DNA from: Myxococcus sp. RHSTA-1-4
Lineage (GTDB): Bacteria; Myxococcota; Myxococcia; Myxococcales; Myxococcaceae
DNA: 64,000 bases
Direction: 5' to 3'
NCBI RefSeq assembly: GCF_020037125.1
Contig: NZ_JAIQDG010000013.1
Coordinates: 1 to 64,000, forward strand
Position numbers and translations under genes: made by a program. The notes under the pieces are model-generated. The model did not search any database and was not told the DNA's origin. It saw only the letters and a list, made by a program, of their open reading frames with translations. This document shows positions 1 to 12,700 of the stretch, in pieces; positions within the stretch are counted from its first letter, which is position 1; each line of letters opens with the position of its first letter.

Positions 1-727
1 TGACGGCTCGCTTGCTCCTGACGGATGCCCATCAACCAGCCGGTTTATTCGCCCATCAGCAGACGTGCGCGTCAACACTGAAATAGAGAGCGGCCATCTC
101 CCGGGAGAAAGCCGCGGCTCCTGATCTTCGAGAGGGCTTCAAGAGGTGCTTGCTGCTTGCCTCGCTCGGACTCTCTTGGCACGCGGCCTTTCCGTTCCAC
201 ATGTCGAATGGCGCCAAACCAAGAGCAATTCTGGCGCGCACGCCGGGCGTCGGTTGGGGCTACGACGGGAGGGGGGCGCAACCCCCTGAAATCAGGGCAA
301 AAAGCGTGCAAGTGGGAGGGGTGCGACCCGAAATCCACCCTTGCCCCGTATATCCAGTAGCGCGCAATGTGCGCCGCCATCGGCGGCATGCGCGGGCTGG
401 CGTGCAGAGGGGGCGGTACACAGTGACGGCGCAGGACCATCGCAGACTCGAGCTGTTCGCGCCGGCACTGCCGCTGGCGTGCACGCGTCTGCTCGCGCCT
501 CCCGCCAGGCAGTCCCCGCGAGTGAGCTTCATGATGGACAAGCGCCCACGAGTGCATCTGGCCCTGGGCGCGAGGCGGGCGTGGTGGGCCACCCAGGTAG
601 GGGCGGGGCGGTGGGGGCGGGGTGGAAGACGACGGATTCCGAAGCATGGCCCGCCTGGCTGCATGGGGCTGGCGGTAACAATTGATGTGCCTGCACGTCC
701 CTGAGGGGGCGTAGGTTCGGAGGGGCT
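1..727. other. Non-coding or unassigned region upstream of the giant gene
   Basis: No convincing gene is visible here. The short open frames on both strands have Arg/Pro/His-rich, low-complexity translations, no ribosome binding site and no recognisable domain. Small GC-rich inverted repeats are present (GCCGCC/GGCGGC at 373-387; CCCTG/CAGGG at 285-297), but neither is followed by a T run. No clear sigma-70 or sigma-54 promoter could be assigned. The stretch presumably holds the promoter and 5' leader of the gene starting at 728. Confidence 0.6.
719..725 (+). promoter_or_regulatory. Ribosome binding site of the giant gene
   Basis: GGAGGGG lies just before the GTG at 728, with four bases between GGAGG and the start codon. 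Together with the signal peptide that follows, it fixes the start. Confidence 0.75.
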
Positions 728-3700
728 GTGCAACGCTTCAGCTCGAACGGTGTTCGCGCTGTGCTGGCTGTCATCTGCCTGGGCTTTGCCCTGGGCGCGA
801 GCGCGGAGCCGCCCGTCGTCACGGGGGCCTATCCGCTCGCGCCGCTGCGCCCGGGCGTGACCAGCGCCGAGATCGGCTTCGACGTCGAACAGCAGGCCAT
901 CCAGGTCAAGGTGAGCGTCGAGGGGGTGTCCGCCAGCAAGGGCACCTTCGCCACGCTGACCGATCTCCTGGTGGAGCGCGACTTCGCCGGTGCCGTGCCC
1001 TTCCACCTGTTCGTGCCCCTGAAGATGCCGTTCCCCGAGGACGGCGTGCTCAAGGTCACCGCCACCCCCGTGGGCGCGGACTCGGTGCCTGGCGCGGAGC
1101 TCGTCACCACCTTCGACGCCAAGGCCAGCCCCCCCGGCTTCGCTCCCACCCCCATCAAAGTGCGCGCGGACACCACCGCGGGCGGCATCGTGCTGGACGT
1201 GAACTACTCGGGCCAGGTGGCCGAGGCCGAGCTGTCCGTCATGGGCGCCTCGGCGCTGGCGCTGCGCACGGTGTTTGGCGACCTGAACGAGGCCGAGGCC
1301 CACGCGTTCGCCACCGCCCGCCGCATGGTGGGCCGCCCGCGCGCCAGCTCGCCCGGGAAGATCAGCTTCTTCATCCCCTCGGTGGATGGAACCATCCCCC
1401 CGGACGGCGTGGTCATCGCGGACGTGGCGCTGCGCGACGCCTTCGGCCGCACGGTGCACACCTCGGCGGTCGAGTTCACCAGCTCGGCCTCGTTCGATCC
1501 GCTGCTCACCCTCTCCCCGCAGCCCAGGTCGCTGCTCATGGACCAGGTGGGCCAGCGTGAGCAGCTCAAGGTGTTCGGCAATTTCGCCGTTGCGGGGGAA
1601 GTGGACCTGTCCGGCGGCCGTCGGGGTGTCGTCTACGAGTCGAGCAACTCCGGCATCGTCTCGGTGACGCAGTCCGGTGAGGTCATCGCGCTGGCGCAGG
1701 GCGAGGCCACCATCAAGATCACCTACGCCGAGCGCACGGCGGAAGTGCCTGTCTTCGTCACCGACCCCTCGCGCATCGCCGCGGTCCGGATCGCCCCGGC
1801 CACTGTCACCATTGCGAACGTGGGCGAGTCCGTGCAGCTCCGGCTCGAGGGACTGCTGGACGACTCCGTCACCGGGCGGACGGTGGACCTGACCCCCGCC
1901 GCGCTGAACACGGTGTGGCAGTCGAGCGATACCAGCATCGTGACCATCTCCGCGGACGGCAAGGCCACCTCCAAGCGCCCGGGGACGGTGACCGTCACCG
2001 CGCGGCACACCACCTCGGAGAACGTCCTCTGGGAGGCGACCCGCCTGGTGGACGCGGCCAACGGCGAGCCGAAGATCCGCCTGTCCGGGCCCACCTCCAT
2101 CGCCGCGGGCAGCAGCTTCGAGGTGAAGGCCATTGCCACGGATGACGTGGGTGTGAAGCACGTCGAGTTCCGGATCAACGACGTTCCCACCGCCATCGAT
2201 GACACCGCCCCCTATGTGCTGCAGATCCAGGCCCCGCCGGTGGCGGGCACCACGCTGCGCCTGGGCGCCATCGTGGTGGACACGGGCGGAAAGACGAAGG
2301 AGGCGGTCGAGCTCGGCGTGAAGGTGGTGCCTCCCGCCGGGCCCAGCACGCGCAAGGTCGTCTACGAGGCGCCCGAGGCGGGCAGCAACCTCATCGAGGG
2401 CCTGCCGCACGTCATCCGCGTGACGAGCGGAGACTGGAAGTCGAAGAGCCTGTCGCCGCTCGACTTCCAGGTGGTGCGCTTCACCGTGGACGGCGCGCCC
2501 ATCGGCTCCTCGCAGACGGCCCGGGTGGAGATGCGCCCCATCCCCAACTCCAGCCCCCTGGAGCTGGTGGCTGTGCCGCTGTGGGAGATCAACTATGTGC
2601 CGCCTCCGGGGACCGCGGGCACCTCCGCCGCCATCAAGGCCACGGCCGTGGACCGGTACGGCGCCACCGCGGAAGGCGCCTCGCTGCTCGTGCGCATCGT
2701 GGCCAATGCGCCGCCCCTCATCACGCGCCGGATGCCGCAGGGCGACGAGGTGGATGTCACCGCGGGCATTCCGCTGTCCGTGGAGGGCACCGTCGGTGAC
2801 GATGCGCTGTCCTTCGGCGTGAAGGTGGCGCTGCTGGTGAACGGGAGCTCCGTCGCCACGGCGCGGCTGGACCAGGGCGGGCTGGCCGGGACGGCCATGG
2901 GCTCGCAGGACTTCAAGCTCGCCTGGACGCCCCCCGCGGCGCTCGTTGGCAAGCGCGCGAACGTGGAGATCCAGGCCATCGATCACGCCGGGCTGGAGCG
3001 GCGGGTGGGCTTCGAGGCGGTGGTCAAGGCGGACGGGCCGCCCTCCGTGTCCATCCTCTCTCCGACGGATCAGTCCACCTTCGTGGGCGGCACGCCCATC
3101 TTCCTCACGGCCGCCGCCACGGACGACAGCGGCGAGGCCCCCCAGGTGACGTGGAAGGTCAACGGAACCGCCGTGGGCCAGTCGAGCACGCCGCCGTACC
3201 GGACCACCTACATCACGCCGACTCCTTCGGGCGAGTCGATGACCCTGACCCTCACGGCCGTCGCGCGTGACGCCCAGGGCAATCCGAAGGAGAGCAGCCC
3301 CATCAGTGTCACGGTGAGCAGGGACACCTCGAAGCCCTCGGTGTCCATCGTGACGCCGAAGAACGGGGTTCGCGTGCCCAACTCGCAGGGCCTGCTCGTC
3401 ACCGTGGCCGGCCTGGACAACGTGGACCCGGCCAGGGTGGAGGTCTACCTGGGTGGGGAGACCGAGCCTTTCTTCACGGACGAATCCCCCGGCGAGAACG
3501 CCGGAGTGCCGGGCTCGTACATCAGCTACGTGGTCATCCCCCAGGAGCGGCTCACCGGGGAGAGCCTCATCATCACCGCGCGCGCGTACGACGTCGCGGG
3601 CAACCACGACCAGGTCTCCCACACCGTCCACCTCAGCGAGGATGGGCCGCCGACCGTCGAGTTCGTGAGCCCCCTCACCGGCACGGAGGTGACAGCGGCC

Positions 3701-6700
3701 ACGACGATTCCCGTGCTGCTCCAGGCCGACGACGACGTGGCGGTGGCCCGGGTGGACCTGTACGAGGTCCGCGGCACCACGACGCAGCTGCGTGGCTCGG
3801 CCATGCTGCCGCCGTACCGCTTCGACCTGCTGCTGCCGTCGGCTCCGGGGCCCCTCACGCTGCGAGCGGAGGTGACCGACAGCGCCGGCGAAAAGAACGT
3901 AAAGGAAGTCTCCATCACCCTGGACGTGAAGGCGGATGACGAGCCGCCCCTCGTCGCCTTCCGCAGCCCCTCCGAGGGCCTGCGCATCTACGCCGGCCCC
4001 AGCCGGAGCGTGGACGTGGAGGTGGTGGCGACGGACAACGTGCAGGTGAAGCAGGCGTGGCTGTACCTGAGAAACCCCAACGACCCGGACAATCCCAGCG
4101 CCACCGAGACGCTGGTGGGCTCGGGGCCTATCAGCGGCGTCCATGACGGCAGCCTGTACCAGCTCTTCAAGTGGAAGCTGGACGTGCCCGCGGAGCTCGC
4201 GGGCAAGCGGCTGCCCCTGCGCGCCGTCGTGGCGGACAGCGGGAACCGCACCGCCGAGCGCACCCTCGTGCTCCAGGCCGTGGCGAACACGCCTCCAACC
4301 GTATCGATTGTCACGCCCGCGCCCCGCACCCCGGTGAAGGAGGGCCAGGACGTCACCGTCACCTTCACCGTGGCGGATGATGAAGGCGTGGCGAGCGTGG
4401 CGGCCCGCTCGGGCGGCGTCACCTCCGGCAAGTTCACCGGCCCCATCAACCCCGCCATCCAGCAGAAGATGGTGGTCCGCGCTCCGGTGGTGACGCCCTC
4501 GACGCCGGCCTCGGCGCGCTCGGTGGGCATTGCCGCGAAGGACGTCAGCCCCGAGCCCCAGGAGGGCCAAGCCGACGTCACCCTGGACATCGCGGACGAT
4601 GTCGAGCAGCCCACGGCGCTGCTCGCGGCGCCGCTGCCGGCCAGGGCCGGGGAGCCGGTGCTGCAGGTGGCGCAGGGGGGCAGCCTCGGCCTGCGGGTGG
4701 AGGTGTCGGACGACGTCCGTGTCGATCGCGTCGTGGTGATGCTGGACGACCAGGAGCTGCCGTCGCCGCAGCCGGAGACGCCGTTCCTGCGCGCCACCCA
4801 CGAGGAGTTCGAGGAGGTTCGCGCACCCAACCCGCTCGGCCCCGGAGAGATCCTGGTCAGCCGCCGCTACGTGGGCACCTTCTCGGGGACGGTTCCCTTC
4901 AGGCCGTCCAGTGACACGCGGTTCCAGCCCGGCATCCACAAGATCCGGGCGCGCGCGTATGACCCGGCGGGCAACCTCAAGGACACCTCCGAGGTGTCCT
5001 TCGAGATCGTCGCCTTCCAGGACAAGCTGCCTCCCGTCGTCCGCATCTCGCTGGACGGCGCGCCCAGCGCGCAGACGTGCGTGGCCGGCTCGAAGGTGGG
5101 CTTGCGGGTCAGCGCCTCGGATGACGGCCAGGTGGAGACGCTGTCCGTGAAGTTCAACAACAGCGCGGTGACGGGGCTCACCCGGCAGCCGGAGAGCGGG
5201 ACGGCCCCGAGCATCAGCCTGAGCGGGCCCTTCACCCTTCCGCCCCTGGAGGGCGCGGAGCCCCGCACCGTCATCTTCGAGGCCACGGCCGTGGACACGC
5301 TGCAGCGGACGACGGTGACCACGTACTCCTGCACGCTGGTGCCGGACGCGCCGCCCTTCGTCCGGTGGGTGTCTCCCGCGGGCGGAGACCTCGTCGAGGA
5401 GCAGCGGTATCAGGGCTCGGTGGAGTTCCAGGACGACGTGGGGTTGAAGGCCGCCTGGTGGGTGGCCTCCACGTCGGCCGTGAAGCAGGAGGGCGGGACC
5501 GGGACCTCGTTCTCCATCGCCGCGCCGGTGCTCGAAACGGCGGAGCCCTTCGATGCCTCGGACTACGCGGTGCCGGGCGCCACCCTGTCCTTCGGGGCGG
5601 AGCGCAACTCCAACGGAACCCTGGGTGCACCCGCCGTCTTCGCGGTGGCGGGTGAGGCCGGCGCCGTGCGTGTCACGCCCCATACACCGCTGAAGCCGGA
5701 CGGGGCTCCCGAGGTCCTGACGCTGGCGGTGCCGGATGACGGCGTGGGCGCCCGTGCCCGTGTCTTCTACCACCTGCGTCCCAAGGCGAATTTGACGCCC
5801 GCCAACCAGACGAAGCTGGACGAGTTCAAGGCGCTCTTCCGCAACGGTGACTTCGCCCAGGGCCGCGACGTGGTGCTCAACGCCGGCACCAGCTATGCGG
5901 CCGTGCTGAGCTTCCCGGCGGACGCGGTGGAGGTGGAGCAGGTCCTCGTGGAGCTGCAGCCCGCCGAGGGCGACGCACGGCCGCTGCTCGTCTCGCAGCT
6001 GGCCCTCCGGTACCAGTCCGGCCAGGCGCACCAGCTCCGCGCCGTGGCCGCCAGCCAGCGGCTCGCGGTGGAGCCGCTGGCCACGGACGTGCGGCCGGGC
6101 CAGCCCGTCACGCGTCCGGTGGCGTTCCGCATCCCGGCGGGGTGGGCGCCTCGTGACACGCTGCTCACCGCCATCGCGGTGGATACGCAGAACGCCATCA
6201 CCCGTGACCCGCGCCCCTTCCGTGCGGTTCCGGACTCGGAGAAGCCGCGCGTGGCAATCATCGGCCTCGCCGAGGGCGCGTCCGCCGTGGCTGGCCAGGA
6301 GTTCCCCGTCAAGGTGCGCGTGTCGGACAACGCCAGCCTAGCCCGCGTCCGCCTCCTGATGGACGGCGTGTCGCAGGGCGAGGTGATGCTGGTGGGCACG
6401 TCGCAGGACGTGGAGTTCCGCGTCAGCAAGAGCGCGTTCGCCCCGGCGGAGCTCTACGCCGAGGTGACGGACCGGGCCTCGAACACGGCCGTGTCCAACC
6501 CGGCCTTCGTGCAGATCGTCCCGGACGCGCCGCCCACGCTGGTCATGGAGCGCCTGGTCTCCACCGGGGAGACGCTCTACCGCACGGAGCTGGAGAACGG
6601 CTTCATCAGCCTGCTGCAGGAGGAGAACGCCACCCTGACGGTGTCCCTCAAGGACGACGTGGGCGTGGCCTCGGTGACGTTCAACTACGACGGGCAGGTG

Positions 6701-9700
6701 CTCACGGGGAGCGGCGACTTCCTCCCTCCCGTGAAGAGCACGTCGAAGTCCGTGACGTTCAAGCCGCCGGCGGGACCGGACGGCGAGCCCACGGTGCTCA
6801 CCATCATCGTGAGGGACACGGAGGGCCACGAGCAGAGCGCGCGGCTGGTGATCGAGGGCCGCCGGCCCCGCGCGCCCGAGCTGGCCATCCTGGAGCCGGC
6901 CGAGGGGGCCTACCTGGTGGAGGGCAGCATCCAGCTCCGGCTGGGGGCCATCACCGCGGATGACACGAAGGTGACGCGGGTACAGTTCTTCGTCAACGGC
7001 CAGCCCGCGATGCAGATGCAGGAGGGGGACGGGAAGCCCGTCCAGACCTTCTTCAACGACGAGGGCGAGCCCGTCGCCTCGGACGTCACCATCCGCGAGG
7101 TGCTCGCGGCCATGCGGGTGGCGCCCGAGGACATCTCTCGCTACCGCACCTTCCGCGGACTGCTGTCGCTGCCGCCGGGCTTCGTGCGGCTGGACCCGAC
7201 CCGCACGGAGACGTTCGTCCACCTGCGCGTGGAGGCCACCGACCTGGAGGGCAATCGCTCCTCCGTGGAGCGCAAGCTGCGCATCGCCGAGGACACCCGC
7301 CTTCCGGTGACCAGCGTGCTGCGGCCCAGCCTGGGCCGCGACATCATCGAGGGCACGCCGGTGCTCATCCAGGTCCAGGCGCATGACAATGCCTTCGTGG
7401 ACCGGGTGGAGATCTACGCCGGTCCCAGCGCCGAGGCGCTGGAGCTGGTGCACGTGGCCGGCGGCTTCCCGCCGGAGAACGGCCTGCCGGGCTCGCCCTT
7501 CGACGTGTACACGCCGGTGGTGACGTTCCAGCACACGGTGCCGAAGCTGGCGGAGCTGGGCGGGCTGGACATCGTGCCGTACTTCGTGGCCACGCGCGCC
7601 CGGGACGTCTCCGGGAACTTCAGCGAGCTGGAGTACCAGCAGATCGACGTGGTGCGGGACCGTGAGCCCGCGCTGTCCATCGTGTCTCCGTCGGACGGGA
7701 CGCCCGCGGTGGCGGCCAACCCACTGCCGGTGGTGATGGCGGCGGAAGACGACGTCGCCGTCACCGCGGTGTCGCTGTTCCTCGACGACTCGCCGACGGC
7801 CTACGCCACGCTGTACACGCCGCCCTTCAACTTCATCGTCAACGTGCCGGCGGACGCCACCACCCTGAAGCTGCGGGGCAAGGCGGTGGACAGCTTCGGG
7901 CACGAGGTCTTCTCGCAGACCGTCATCCTGCCGGTGAGGGGCGACCAGAAGCCCACCGTGGCCATCGCGCAGCCGCGCGCGGGGGCCATCGTCACCGAGG
8001 GCCGGGACTTCTCCCTGCTGGTGGCCGCGCAGGACGACGTCGAGATCCGGAACGTGGAGGCCACCGTGGAGGGCGGCCTGGACGGGCCGCTGCACTTCGC
8101 CAGCTCCACGCGCCCCTACTCCTTCCGGGTGCCGCTGCCGTACGGGTCGGCGTCCCGCACGCTGACGATCAACGCGCTCGCCCGCGACTCGTCCGGCAAG
8201 GAGGTCCGCGCCCAGACGGTGCAGGTCACCGTCGTGAAGGACGAGAAGCCGCCCGAGGTGGCGTTCGTGTCCCCCGCGGGGGGCTCGCGCGTGGTGGAGG
8301 GCCTGTACGTCAACGTGGAGGCTCGCGCGGAGGACAACGTCGGCCTCGCCGGCGTGACGTTCAAGCTGAAGGTGGGGGCGGGGGAGGAGAAGGTGGTGGC
8401 CCGCGTTCCCGCGCCGCCGTACCGCTTCTCGTACCTCGTGCCCAAGGAGCTGGTACCGGACAACGCCCCGCCCGTGTCCCTGGCCTTCAGCGCCGAGGCG
8501 CTCGACGTCAGCGGCAACACGGCCTCGGCCCAGGTGACGGTGGAGGCCATCGACGACGTTCCGCCGGCCGTGGGTGTCAACGCCCCCCCGCGGGTGGTGG
8601 CCGGGCTGCCGAGCTCCTTCACCACGCAGACGGGGGATGACGTGGGCGTGGCCCACGTGACGTTCCTGGTGGGCCCCGCGCTCGACAAGCTGGTCGAGGT
8701 GGGCCGGCGCTTCCAGCGGCCCTTCGAGCACATCTACGTGGCCGACAAGTCGCAGGTCGGCCAGACGCTCCTCCTGCGTGCGCGGGCGACGGACACCATG
8801 GGCCAGGAGACCCTGTCCCCCGAGGTGTCGTTCAACGTGGTGGCGGACCAGCCGCCGTCCGTGGCGCTGCTCAAGCCGGTGGAAGGCGCGGCCGTCTTCG
8901 AGGGCTCGCGCATGCGCCTGGAGGCGGAAGCGTCCGACGTGGACAGCGGCATCGCGTCGGTGTCCTTCTTCGTGGACGGGCGCAAGGTGGCCACGTCCAC
9001 CGCGCCCGCGGGCATCCCCGGCAAGCCCAACGTCTACATCGCCAGCTTCACGGCCCCCATCGGCAGTGGCAGCCGCACCTTCACCCTCCATGCGGTGGCG
9101 GTGGACAAGGTGGGCCAGGAGACGGCCTCCGCGAAGCGCGTGGTGGGCACCATCGCCGACACGACGGCTCCGGAGGTGGAGCTCGTCGATCCGCCGGACC
9201 TGGACGTGGTCACCGAGGGTGAGCTGCTGCAGCTGTCCGCGTTCGCCGAGGACAACGCCGTGGTGGACCAGGTGGCGTTCATCGCCGGCGCCACGACGCC
9301 GGACGGGGGCACCGTGACGGAGGAGGTGGGGACCACGGGCGTGCCGGTGCCCGGGCCCGCCGGCCGGCCCGTATACCGCTACACCTGGCTGCTGCCCACG
9401 CCGCTGGCGGGGCAGACGCGCACGATTCAGGCCCGCGCGAGGGACCTGACGCACAACAGCGGCACTTCGCAGATCGTCACCGTCGAGGGCGGCATGCGCC
9501 CCGCGCGCGCGCCCTACCGGCCCTTCGGCGCGCTGGGCGAGGGGAGCCGGCTGGGCGGGCTCGCGCTGGACGGAGCGGGCCTGGGCGTGGTGGGCGGTTG
9601 GGGCCTGCCGGAGGGGGCCTCCGTGCGGCGAGGCGTGGAGTTCTTCCGCGTCACCGAGGAGCGCCTCCAGCCCATCTCGGCGACCCAGCTGGACGGGAAC

Positions 9701-12700
9701 GTGGAGGCGTCGCTCTTCCACGGGGACCTGGCGCTGGTGCTCGTTCGCAATCCGCAGGTGGGCCGCAGCGGCCAGCTCACCGTCTTCGACGTGAGCAACG
9801 CCGGCAACATCCTCCGCGAGGGCTCCATCGATCTGCCCGGCCCCGAGACGAATGGCCTGGCGGCCGGGGGCCAGCTGGCCTTCGTGGCCAATGGTGAGTC
9901 CGGGGTGGTGGTGGTGGATCTGGCCAACCCGCGTTACCCGCAGCGGCTGACGACGCTGCCGGTGACGGGGACGGCGCGTGACGTGGCCGTCGCGGGCAAC
10001 CGGCTGCTGGTGGCCGCGGGCCCGGCCGGGCTGCGCGTGCATGACCTGCTGGACCCGGAGCTGGGAGAGCTGGGCTTCGTCCCGCTGCCGGGTGGCGCGG
10101 AGACGGTGGCGGTGGTGGGCGAGCGCGCCTACGTCGGCTGCCAGGGCGCCACGGCTTCCCTCGCGGTGGTGGACCTCAAGGGGACGCCGCGCGTCGTCTC
10201 GCTGCTGCCGCACATGCCCGGCCGCCGCGACCTGCTGGCCACCGGCCAGCGCTCCATCGCCTCGTCCGGCAACGTGTCGGTGTCCACGGTGCCGCTCATC
10301 GACCAGGACGCGCGGCCGGTGAAGGGGCTGCTGTCCGCGTCCGTGGTGGACGACAAGGGCTTCGCGACGACGTTCGTGCGCGCCAACGTGCCGGCCGCCC
10401 AGGACGTGCTGATGGTGGACGGCAGCCCGATGACGCTCTTCGGCCACCAGGGCGTGGCGGAGTACACGCTGCCGCGGCTCATCGTCACGGACTCGGTGCC
10501 CGCCGAGGGCGAGGAGCAGGTGGCGCTCGGGGCGCCGGAGCTGACGGCGCTGTCCGTGGGCTTCTCGCAGCCGCTCGACGCCGCGACGGTCTCCGGCGCG
10601 TCGGTGGTGCTGCGCGAGGGCCTGCTGAACGGCAACCCGGTGGCGGGGGTGACGGTGGCGGTGAGCACGGTGGACGACCGGAGGATCGAGCTCACCCTGC
10701 CGGCGGGCACGAAGCTGCAGCGCGGCAAGGAGTACTCCATCACCGTGGAGCCCACCGTGAAGAGCACGCTGGGCCTCGAGCTGGGCAAGCGCTTCATGGC
10801 GCGCTTCCGCACCCGCACCCAGGAGGGTGTCCTGCCCGTGGTGAGCTTGGTGGCGCCGCGCGCCGGCCCGGTGGACGGCGGCACGCGCGTGCGCATCGAC
10901 GGCCAGCACTTCCAGCCCGGTGCCCGGGTGTACTTCTCCAACGCGGAGGCGACCGAGGTCGTCGTCGACGAGACGGGGAACTTCCTCACCGCGCGGACGC
11001 CGCAGCAGGTGGAGGGGCCGGTGCGTGTCTCCGTGGTCAACCCGGGCGGGCTCGAGGGGAGCCTGCTGGGTGGCTTCGTGTACATGCCGATCCTGCAAGT
11101 GAACTTCGCCACCCCGGCCGTGGGCAGCCTGGGCGGTAATGAAGAGGTGGAGCTGTCCGGCGCGGGCTTCCAGTTCGGCGCGGAGGTCTACTTCCGGGGC
11201 GCGGCGGCGGAGAGCGCGCTGGGCAAGAAGGCCCTGTCGGCGACCGTCCTGTCCCCCGGGCACATGCGGGTGACGACGCCGGACGGCAGCTTCGGGCCGG
11301 CGGACATCATCGTCATCAACCCGGACGGCCAGCGCGCCGTGGCGGAGAATGCCTTCCTCTATTCGAACCTGGAGGTGACGCGGCGGATTGCCCGTTACAC
11401 CCCGGCCATCGACGGCAAGGAGGGCCGCCCGGCGGACCGGCTGCCGCAGGGACGCCCCGGGCAGCTCGTGCTCACCGGGGGCAAGGCGTATGTCCTGTCG
11501 GACGCCAGCATCGTGGCGGGCGCGGATGTCATCGAGGTGCTCAAGAAGAGCACTCAGGGCGCGCTGGCGGTGGTCAACGTGGCCGTCCCGGAGTCCGCGA
11601 GCGTCATGGGCGGCGTGTCCTTCCCTCCGCCCTACAAGCCCCAGGCGCTCGCCGTGCGGGACACGCTCGCCTACGTGGTGGCCGACGCGCAGGATCTGCC
11701 GGCGGTCGACATGGTGGGGGAGGGCGGGCCGTCGCTGCTCGTGGTGGACGTGAGCACTCCGACGGCGCCCAAGCTCGTGTACGCGCTGCCCTACGAGGGG
11801 CAGGCGCATGACGTGGCCGTGGTGGATGACCTGGCGCTCGTCGCCGCGGGCAACGGGGGCCTGGCGCTCTTCTCGCTGGCGGACCCGCAGCGCCCGGCGC
11901 TGCTCGGGTCGATTCAGTCGTTCCTGATGGGCGGCACCCTGAAGACGGCCTCCATCACCCGCGTGCGGGCGATGGGCCGCCATGCCGTCCTCAACGCCGC
12001 CATCGGGCAGCAGGCGTCCACGCTCGTGGTGGACCTGGCCCGGCCGGGCTTCCCGGTGGTGGGCGAGACGGAGGGGCTGGGAGACCTGGCCCTGTATGGG
12101 ACGAACGGCCTGTCCGCGGCCACCCAGGCGCACACGGTGTCGCTGCTGCCGGCCACGCTGCCGCGCAAGGTGGCGCAGGTGCCCGCGCTGGTGGGCACGC
12201 GGTTCTTCATGTCCGGGCTGGGCCCGCACCTGGGCGCCAGCGCCGGCAGCAGCGTGGTGCAGCTCACCGTGGCCTCGGAGCCGGCGGCGCCGCTCCCCGT
12301 GGACGCGGTGGACCTGTGGCCCGCCACCTCCCTGGCGGACGTGGCCATCGACCGTGGCGTGGTGGCCGCCTCCATCAGCGCGGTGAAGGTGGTCGGAGCG
12401 GGTCAGACGGCTCCGAACGACGGGCTCGCGGTCATCGCCGTCCCGTTCCCCATCGTCGTGGCGGTCTACCCGCAGCCGAACGCCACGGGCGTGCGGCCGG
12501 TGGACCCCATCGACCTGGAGTTCAACGTGCCGGTGAAGGGGCTGTCCCCCCTCACGGTGCAGCTCTTCAAGCTGGATGGCTCCGCCAGCGGCTCGCCGGT
12601 GACGGCGAGCGTCGCGCCCCTGGGCACCGAAGGCACCCAGGCACGCCTCAGCCCCAGCCAGCCGCTCGCGACGCGCACGCGCTACAGGGTGGTGGTCTCC

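Noticed and set aside
176-196. Possible sigma-54 promoter (TTGGCACG)
   Set aside because: The -24-like half is good, but the expected GC at -12 is missing and the site lies over 500 bases from the gene.
271-303. Inverted repeats near 271-297 as an intrinsic terminator
   Set aside because: The stems are short and the A run after them is on the wrong side for a plus-strand terminator; no minus-strand gene ends there.
260-6031. A 1,923-codon minus-strand frame over the start of the giant gene, with similar frames at 20549-25915, 26930-30517 and 30611-32500
   Set aside because: Same composition artefact. They oppose well-defined Ig-like and propeller domains and have no recognisable protein features of their own.
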